From contig CM044857.1 of the NCBI GenBank assembly GCA_024500155.1, positions 1,118,501-1,182,500 on the forward strand: 64,000 nt of DNA, in the 5' to 3' direction. Position 1 is the first letter of the stretch. The number at the start of each line of letters is the position of its first letter. This stretch comes from Chenopodium formosanum. Lineage: Eukaryota; Streptophyta; Magnoliopsida; Caryophyllales; Amaranthaceae. The position numbers were made by a program, and so were the translations under genes. Shown one piece after another: positions 54,681-64,000 of this stretch. Below the pieces are notes generated by a model, which was given only the letters and a program-made list of their open reading frames with translations, was not told where the DNA came from and searched no databases.

Positions 54681-56712
54681 AATTGATATTCCTACGCGAG
54701 TGTTTTTCAGTTTTCTCTTTCTGAAGTGGAATACAATTTCATTAAAGCTTAGGATTTTTAGGCGGGATTTTTTTTTTTTTATTGTTGCTTGACACGTCAC
54801 TGATCCGTGTGCTCGGTTTTGGATTGGTTTTCGGAGATATTTTTCGGATTCATCGATTTTTTTATTTATTTTTTTTTTGTTGTTGTGTTTTCTATTGTGC
54901 TTGTTGCCTAACGGAATTTTTTCTTCATTGAGTTGATTTGTTCATTTTTTTTCGACCGTTATGTTTGAGTTTTTTTTTATTGTGCTTGTTGCCTAACGGA
55001 ATATTTTACGGAGTACTCCGTATTATTTTGTATGGGATGGGATACCTGATTATGTATCAATGATTTTCTATATTTCTTGATAAATGTGTCGTGTATCTTT
55101 TTTTTTAGGTACAGGATTTTTTTTTTTTTTGAATATAAAGTGGATATTATTACTAAATTTGAATTAAAAAAAAAAAAACCAATTGAACTTGTTTATCCGG
55201 TTAATATGACTAGTCCTACACAATTGAAAAAGGTAGAATGTATATAAGGTGTCGGCCTAGTGTATAAAACTGTGTGACGCAAGCCCGAATCTCTCCTACT
55301 TATGTTCTCTATCCTTAGATAAAAAGAATTATAGTAGAGTGAATACTATTGATTAAAGTTAAATTTTAAAAAGGACAACTAGAATTATTTATTTGATTAA
55401 CAAATTATTAAATCAAATTATAAAAAAATAGGACATATATACAAGGTCTTGACTTAGTTATTTGTACTAAGAGACACATGTTCAAATTTCGCCTTCCCAA
55501 TTTCTCTATCCCTAACAACTAGGCTCTTGCTAGGTATTCCATACATGATTATGAGGAAATACAAGATGATCTTTTTAATCAATGAAGTTTGTTAATCTAG
55601 TGGTCGAAGCAACGATGGACTGCTGACAGTTCATTAAACTGCAAGCTTATACATTGAGTCAGATTATTCCCCTTTTTCTTCCCAATGAAAACAAGCTTCT
55701 ATTTCCTCTATAACTAACTGTTGCCACCACCACCTTCCTCCATCTTCCTACCAATGAAGCACTATTTCCTTCAATGTTCCCCTTTCCTCTTTGAAACCCA
55801 TTACCGCCATCATCGATATTCTTAATCGCTTGCCTGAACCCATCATCGCCACCACTACCAGCTTTCCAACAAATTGTCGATCAACCAGAAGCATATCCTA
55901 AAATGTTGCTTCGTGACATGGACACTCATATCCTTTGGGATTAACAATGCCTTGAATTTCACATTTTTCATAGAATTTTCATTTAATATGGCATCAAAAC
56001 CGCTGAAAATGGTGAGGTTGTTGGTGGAAGTGTCAGTAGAGATCGTGGAAGGAAGAAAGGAGGTCGATCTAGCTCAGCACATTAGTCTATCAACGCATGA
56101 AACATGAACACCACAAATCTGACGTGTGTGGTTCCACTAATTCTTTTATTTACAAATTCGCCATCAAATCAACACCAAATGTTTATTAATAAGATCAATG
56201 GGGGATGTTGTCTCCATGATTTAAAATGGAAACATAGTAGAAATTTGAATATTTGCAATTAATTGGAGAGTATTTAAATTTTTAGGCTTACTGATACTAC
56301 TTAACAATAATACACGGTTATGAGATAATTAGTTACTTATTTATTTTCTAACCTTTATCCCTACATATATATCATTCATCTCAAATTAAATTTAGTGTTT
56401 GAGAGACACTTTAATTCAATTTCTTAATATCACACCTTTTCTCTACAAACCAACATACCATCTACGTACAAGACCAGATATATTGTAATGAGTACAACAA
56501 TCATACAGAATCATTGAGTAAACTCTTGTACTGTGCCATTGTCTTGTAAACTGCTTCAGTCCATTCTTTAGCTTGCAAAACTAACTTTTGGTACAGTATA
56601 CTTGTATATTTCTAAAGAAATTAACACGTTAAGAAAAAATTGACAACTTATTTGCTAGCGTCGTGAGAATGTTAGTTGGTTCGAAGGATTCATTTGAAGT
56701 TATGTCTTCTAT
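54681..56712. other. Intergenic DNA with T-runs and SINE-like scraps
   Basis: A direct repeat of ATTGTGCTTGTTGCCTAACG lies at about 54894 and 54978. A 16-bp palindrome TACGGAGTACTCCGTA is at 55007-55022. Two stretches at about 55225-55310 and 55440-55500 have tRNA-promoter-like pieces (AAGCCCGAATCTC, ATGTTCAAATTTC) and may be SINE remains. No gene recognised. Confidence 0.4.
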
Positions 56713-56754
56713 TAAAAAAAATAAATAAATAAATAAATAAAAATAAAAATAAAG
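56713..56754. repeat. (AAAT)n microsatellite
   Basis: A/T tetranucleotide run, in part (AAAAT)n. No associated element. Confidence 0.7.
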
Positions 56755-58350
56755 GAGGTCTTCAATAATGCTTGAATAGGCTGTATGGTTAAAGAAATGG
56801 ACATTCATACACTCAACAAAACTTTTCAAGCTAGTTAACTCAAAACAACAAGCATTATATTATTGACTAACGTTTGTTTATCCAAATTACTGCAATATTT
56901 GAATAGCACCAAATAAAATAAATACACTTGTAACACACACTAAAAGAAAGCAAACCTAGCTAAGTAATATTAGAGCCTGTACATTTCAACAACCATCTTA
57001 TTTTCACTTATTAAAAGTCTAATGAGTCCAGTTCAAGAATAATAAGTTCTACCCGAATACAAATTATTTTATAACTAAAATAAGTTTTATTAACAAGGTC
57101 TAAGAAGTTAAAATAAGTTCAAATAAGATTAAAAAAAAAAAAGTTTAGACAAATGAAAATAAGGTGAAGAGATGTATAAAACACACACATTCTAGATATG
57201 AGCAAAAGTTCAATACAAATAACACAATATACAACATATATATTAGTAAAAATCAAACAAAAACAAACATGTATAAACTGATGATAAAATATGTCACGTT
57301 TTGATACACCAATGTTAATTCAAAATATTATTCACAAACTAGATTTTTATTATATCTAGTTCTTTAGTATTGATCAAGTCACTGATTTTATTACAACTAG
57401 ATTTGAGACAACATCTCATCTTTTCAAACATTGTGTGTCAATTCATCTTAACCCAAGTTTAACATTGTGTGTCAAATCCATCTTAACCCAAGTATATATT
57501 TTTGGTGTCATGCATGGGTGCACATACACTCCTAAAACAATCATCAATATAAATATATAATACATTGCCTTTTCTTGTCCCATACTCCCATGTAACCATG
57601 TTTCATTTATAAGGGGATACTCATCAAATGTAAGATACATAATACATGCATACGTACAATAATCATTGCATCAAAACTGTATAATATGTTGTACGAAAAC
57701 AATTATACATAACCCTGGCCTATATATATAATGAATGACATGATACTTCTATTTTTTTTTTTAATTTTTTTTTTTATTTACATTACGTCGTATATTTCCA
57801 TCATACATAGTTACATATCATCTTTTCATCATTAAAATCCTCGATTTGTAGGACAAGGTTCAAGGATGAGTTTGATTTATATCAATATATGTGACTTTAA
57901 GATTATTTTAAAACACACATGGAACCATTCCTATACTATTATTAGCTAATTCAACTATTTCAAGAATATATAGTGGAGTAGTGATATCGCTTCCCACCTC
58001 GATTCATGGTGATAATATGATCTAGGGCTAAAATCTAATGGAGCTCATGATTTGAGAGATTTTTCATACAATACAAAATCTTCTAGCTTCATATACAAAA
58101 CATAACAATTTTGAATTTCATTCTATCAAAAATTAATTTTTAGGTAATTCTTAAGCATTAAATTGTAGTATATCGAAGCTTATAATTAACAAGGCCCAAT
58201 CCATTTTAGCTAGCAAATCACAAGTTGATTATGAAGTGATCAAACTTTCTACTTCCTACATGGGACAGAGATCCCCTCCCTCCAAGAAGATTTTAACTTA
58301 CTCGTAGTTTACGGTTGTTCATAGTAAAACCTTTGTGAAAGTATTTAGTT
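56755..58350. other. AT-rich intergenic DNA
   Basis: No gene. A partial direct repeat of TTGTGTGTCAA(A/T)TC(C/A)ATCTTAACCCAAGT lies at about 57430-57490. Confidence 0.4.

Positions 58351-58392
<42 letters not shown>
58351..58392. repeat. (AAT)n microsatellite
   Basis: About 13 uninterrupted AAT units. Confidence 0.9.
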
Positions 58393-59660
58393 CAATCTAA
58401 AAAAGTCTGACCCTTTTAAAAAAAATTGAACCCCTTTCTTTAATCGTTAATATCTTTAATAGTTAATAATTATTGATGAGTACACTTTCTTTTCCCCTTA
58501 AAAAACATTCACATTACTTCCTTATTTTAGCCCCATTGTCTTTCCTTACGTTTTTCCATTATATCAAATAAATTTTATAAAAATATTTTCTTAAGCGAAA
58601 GAAGGCCAAGCTCGAAAGAAGAAACTACAATTAAGTAATTAAATAACTAGACGAGGAGTAGTAACTCCCATTACATCCTCCCATAACATTCTTAATTTCG
58701 GTCCAAGGAGCATTTGCTGCCCGTTGATAAGATTAGTTTAGATATATGCCCAATCACTTCGACGTACCAAGTCCCAATCCCGCAACCGTTAGTTCAGCCT
58801 TACAGGCATCACATATGCCAAAATTTTCAACAAAAGCTCTCACAAAATTCATATGGTTCGACGATGCTACTTCCTCCTGCTAGCCTTAGTGACCCCTTTA
58901 GTAGCCCCATATGCTCATTAGAGTCACCACCAAACTTTCCATTTAGCTTATTATAGAGTCATTCGGCTAGTATTGAATAAATTAATTAATTTTACCCTAA
59001 TTAGCTATGCATTAAACACAACGACCTAAGCTAAATCAATCTACTCCGTATAAATAAAATTCAACTAAAAAGCACACCCATATTCTAATAACTTCTAAGA
59101 AATTAGAAACCATAAAACTTTGTAAATAAAGTACTCTTATATATTAGGAGCAAATTCAAGTCAAGAGAATAACAAATGCCTGTATATATTAGGAGCAAAT
59201 TCAAGTCAAGAGATCAAAAATAATTTCTATCGTATCATTTGATTATACATCCCTTTTTAGATATCCTTTTTCCCCTCAGTTCTAACCTCTTTACCTTTTT
59301 TAGAATAACTTGTTCAGTTACCTTTGGGTCTTTGGGGTTAATTTCACAAGTTCACAAAACACAACACCCACCCTATTTCATATTTTCAGACTTTTTCACA
59401 AATTCTAAATTGCCTTTACCTAATTAAACCTTTCGTTATCTGATTATCTTAAGTTCTCTGTAATACTACTTTGTATTTGTTTTTTAAATGAACCTAAAGA
59501 GATAGCATAGAATAGTGCTTTAGGCCCTTTTCCATTCACCTTAATTTTGCTCAAATAAGAATTATTTTTGCAAAATTGAAATTATTGTTATTAAAGTGAA
59601 ATTAAATTATTTTCACTAAATTAAAATTATATTATCTAAACTTAAATTATTTTTATTGAC
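58393..59660. other. Intergenic DNA; one unassigned 80-codon frame
   Basis: A plus-strand frame at 58714-58956 (beginning MLPVDKISLDICPITSTYQV, rich in Pro, Ser and Gln) could be the tail of a lost gene such as a transcription factor. I recognise no domain and would not call it. A roughly 29-bp segment (TATATTAGGAGCAAATTCAA onward) is duplicated at 59138 and 59183. Confidence 0.35.
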
Positions 59661-59663
59661 TAA

Positions 59664-59933
59664 GTCCCTATTCTCTTCACCTTAAGAAAATAACATTCAG
59701 TTTATATAAATTTAGTTCAATATAAAAATTATTTCATTACAGTAAAAAAAAAGTTCACTACAGTAAAAATAATTTTAGTTTAGTAAAAATTGGTAATTTT
59801 AAATAAGAAATATAATAAGGATTTAGTTAAATTTTAGCTCAGTAAAAATAAATTTAAATCTAACAGAAATAATTTCAATTTAATATAAATAATATCAGTT
59901 CAGCAAAAATAATAATGTGAAGAGAACATGACC
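59664..59933. mobile_element. Tourist-like MITE, 270 bp
   Basis: Inverted ends GTCCCTATTCTCTTCAC and GTGAAGAGAACATGACC are flanked by TAA (59661-59663 and 59934-59936). The interior has AATAATTTCAGTT-type units. It is a longer and more diverged relative of the 24419, 47707 and 51428 copies. Confidence 0.75.
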
Positions 59934-59936
59934 TAA

Positions 59937-60825
59937 AACATATTTAAACTGATTTATATTACCTTTGTTTTGTTTGAAGTTACTAATATTTTACTGAATT
60001 AAAATTATTTGTATGGAATGAACCGAAATTTTTACTGATTATTATTCAAATAAGGTCAAGTAAATAAAGTCTACATTGTGCTTAATAATTGTGTTAGTCA
60101 AATCAAGAAAATTTATGTACAAATCATATCCTAAGTTATGTAACATTCATACTTATGTAAACTTTTTTGAATAGTCATATTTATATAGACTTGTCTAAGC
60201 TTATTTTGCCAATTACTCTGTAATTTTTCTTTAATTTACAGTTTTACACTGTATTTCGTATATAGTATGAATTTATTTAAACTTAATTAGTTTGAAAATG
60301 ACATATATTTATTTAGAATTTATATCATCCGAAAGAAGTTAAGCAAAACACATTTCCAAAAAAGGAACTTCATAGGCTTTAAAGTGACTTTTAGAAAATT
60401 AATAATGTGTTAATAGTAACAAAACTTTAAAACAAAATTGTACTCACTGCTAGTCACAACATGTGGGTAGAGGAAGAAAGCTTGTGAAAGTTAGTTGGAA
60501 AAGTAATTTACAAAAAAAGAGATCTTAATATAAAATTTATTGTGAGATTAATATTCCGATGGAATCAGATTTGAGTGGAAGATATTAAAGGCATACAATA
60601 ATAAACTATGATTATGACGAAAATACCCTTGGCCTTTCAAAAATTAATATACCCCACCTTCCCAAGTTGCCTTTGTAAAACCTACTATACGCGTTTCCTT
60701 GCTCACATTGCCTAACCTCCTTAAAATGACCATTTTATCATCCAAATAAACCCACTCATAAAAAATTAAATTAAAATAATAAATTTGGACCGTCAATGAA
60801 GTGGGTTTCTAAAATGCCTATTTTG
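59937..60825. other. AT-rich intergenic DNA
   Basis: No gene or element end recognised. Confidence 0.45.
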
Positions 60826-60861
60826 CCCCCCCCCCCCCCCCCCCCCACCACCACCACCACC
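60826..60861. repeat. C21 run with (CCA)n
   Basis: A run of 21 C is followed by five CCA units. Length may be unreliable in sequencing. Confidence 0.85.
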
Positions 60862-62040
<1,179 letters not shown>

Positions 62041-62096
62041 CCTTCCAAGTAAGGCCCAAATATGTTTGAAAAAAAAGGCCCAAATAGAACAACTAG

Positions 62097-62530
62097 TCTA
62101 TACTTATATATTAAAAAGCGTTTCTAAAACAGAATATGTTCCACGTGTCACTTTTTTAAAGTTTGACATGTCAGTAATATGTGTCACATGTCACCCTCAA
62201 AACATGTATTAGGTTTGCATCTAAAAATGCTTATAACAAAATTTGAACTCAAGACCAACGAGTCTTAAGTTACAAGTCTTACCACCTTAGCCATTTATTA
62301 ATTGTGTTTTTTATCCAACAAAATTATACTTAACTTAGATAAGTTAATCTATGGCTTATTATACTATTTGTTTCCATTATGTAATGATTGAGTTTGACAA
62401 CTAAAAAATGTTTATAGCAAGACTTAAACTCGAAACTAACAAGTCTTACTATCTAAACAATCAAACTAGATTAGCAAACTAAACAAGTATAAACTAGCAA
62501 CCCGGGGCATCGCCTGAGCCACACACTAGT
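62097..62530 (+). mobile_element. Non-autonomous Helitron
   Basis: The 5' end TCTATACTTATATATT is a usual plant Helitron start. The 3' end is ACACACTAGT with a GC-rich, partly decayed hairpin (AACCCGGGGCATCGCCTGAG) just before it. No coding. The interior carries two related minus-strand stretches with tRNA-like motifs at about 62230-62295 and 62405-62460. Confidence 0.6.
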
Positions 62531-63519
62531 TTATTTATTTATTTTTTAAACCAGAGAAATAGATTAAATAGTTTGAAGACAAATTATTATCCTTTAACCG
62601 TTGGTTAACTCTTCGTGGGAAATAGTAATGAAGGAATATTATCCATGTAGAAATGCATGATAAGGGACATTTATGTAGTCACATATATGTACAAGAATGG
62701 TATAATTGGATGATAAAAACATACCACTAAACATGGGGATGGTATATATATGCATATAGTGGTATTATATATGCATATAATGATATTATATATACATTTA
62801 GTTGTATAAGCTTATAGTGGAACAATCAGTATGTGACCTCCCATCACGTGAAACAATTTAACCTATTTTTTACAGACCTCTCTCTTCCTATCTCTCTCAT
62901 CTTTTTTCTCTTTTAATCATTGTTATGTATTTACAAATACATAACATTATATTCCTCCGAATCCTCCCTTTAAAATTCCTCTCACTCTTCATTTTCATCA
63001 ATAGGGAAGGCTCGTCTTCTTTAATTAGTAACTAAGTAAGTAGTTAAGTACTGTACATCTTCCTCTCTTGCTCTCTCCCAAAATGTGGATCAAATAATTT
63101 GAATATTGTTTGTGGGATACTCTATTTTTTTTGTACTGGTATATGCTTAGTTATATCTTATACAAGTATGGTTTAATTTTCAATTCTATCATTGTTTAAT
63201 CTATATCTGCAATTCGCCATAGCCAATCGAAAAACGAAAAATTTAGGGAAGAATCGTAGTACAAATGTAACTCAAAACCCTTAAATCAAGAGTCGTTGTC
63301 AATTCTCATATTTAACCAAAAAAAAAAGTCTTAAAGTTCAAAATCACTCAATATAAAAGCCCCGTATAATTTTAGGTCAGTAAAAATAAGGTGAAATAAA
63401 CAGGTGTAAATGTATAATAGACTAATAGTCTAATAGTCGGAAAAAAATAAAAATAAAAATGAGTGAGTCCAATTTGATTGGTTTGTACTCCGGATATTTT
63501 CCTAATTGGACTACCTTAT
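62531..63519. other. Intergenic DNA
   Basis: A stretch at 62740-62815 has three diverged copies of a TATATATGCATATAGTGGTA-type unit. No gene recognised. Confidence 0.4.
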
Positions 63520-63600
63520 AAAGACTCGTCCGGTCGACCCATTTATATATTGGACGGACCTGACCCATTTATAGTTCGGGCGGGCAGAACACCTCTAATT
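63520..63600. mobile_element. hAT-like element end
   Basis: Reads GTTCGGGCGGGCAGAACACC followed by TCTAA, resembling the TTAGAGGTGTTC terminus with adjacent CGGGC/GACCC repeats of plant hAT elements. The opposite end was not found. Confidence 0.4.
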
Positions 63601-64000
63601 GTGAAATTTGTGATAAGAAAAAAAACAAAAAAAACAGAATGAAGCGCCTTCTGATACTTGTATGAGTTGTATTATCCCCCATTGAAGCAGCTTCCGAGGT
63701 AATTCGTTGTTTCTATTTGTAATCATCATGTCAATTTCACAATTTAAGGTTTGATTTAATTTATTTTACTTGTCAGTGTAGTAAATTTAGGGTTCCAAAA
63801 TTTGAACTATTGGTTCTAATTACAGTACTAAGATTATATGATAATGATAATTGAATCAAATATGCCTTTCCTACCCAAAATTATTTATGTGATAATTGAA
63901 TCAAATTTGGTTGCTAATGTGTTGCAGAACCCTTTATTGTTAGAATTGAACTGTGAAATGGGTTTGGTTGAATTATACTGGAATCCAAATTTGTGGTTTA
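63601..64000. other. Right edge, nothing identified
   Basis: AT-rich. It could contain the leader of a gene starting beyond the window, but nothing here proves it. Confidence 0.3.

Noticed and set aside
54261..54800. 179-codon minus-strand frame containing the HMGB start
   Set aside because: It reads through the leader, leader intron and first coding intron; the real product starts at 54395 and splices at 54346.
57443..57640. 65-codon minus-strand frame with VYVHPCMTPKIYTW
   Set aside because: No start context, no family pattern, and it overlaps a local direct repeat.

Overview
This is a stretch of plant nuclear DNA from a dicot, probably a Caryophyllales-type genome. That placement rests only on the general look of the transposons and Stowaway ends, so it is weak. 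Support for a plant includes a multi-exon HMG-box gene with AT-rich introns, a Cdc7-type kinase with the plant DFNLA motif, and plant-type Ty3/gypsy (Tat and chromovirus) and Ty1/copia elements. Stowaway and Tourist MITEs, Helitrons and a LINE are also present. No organelle, viral or bacterial genes were seen. Most of the window is transposon; only one gene, an HMGB protein on the minus strand near 54 kb, looks intact.

Layout. 1-5240: an internally deleted Ogre/Tat-like LTR element on the minus strand. 5.5-17.4 kb: decaying genes on the plus strand, namely a DUF3615-like fragment and a Cdc7-like protein kinase pseudogene. The kinase is split by a 5.1-kb Reina-like chromovirus (10759-15851, minus strand, target duplication GAATC). 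An antisense ankyrin-repeat scrap lies at 6.4 kb. 18.6-19.6 kb: a papain-type (C1A) cysteine peptidase pseudogene on the minus strand; an inverted fragment of it recurs at 26.5 kb. 22-25.5 kb: a MITE nursery with nested Stowaways, a Tourist-like element and a G-rich hAT-type element with an 8-bp target duplication.

26881-38583: a young, almost full-length Tat-lineage gypsy element of 11.7 kb. Its two 442-bp LTRs differ at one base by eye and the target duplication is CATCT. It carries a gag-pol ORF on the plus strand with an archaeal-type RNase H. On the opposite strand it carries a three-exon ORF with a domain resembling Transposase_28 (PF04195), followed by a 79-bp tandem array. 38958-47188: a Ty1/copia element with 99%-similar LTRs and target duplication TTAAC, but a thoroughly decayed interior, so it was probably moved in trans.

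48.7-50.8 kb: a tandem duplication of about 340 bp. The second copy was entered by a Helitron and by a 5'-truncated LINE, while the first copy preserves the empty sites. 52.8-54.6 kb: the HMGB gene with seven coding exons. 54.8-64 kb: AT-rich intergenic DNA with microsatellites, another Tourist-like MITE, a Helitron and hAT ends.

The genes do not form a pathway. The window reads as an intergenic transposon landscape with one housekeeping chromatin gene and several host-gene remnants. All similarity statements come from reading motifs by eye; no database search was run.
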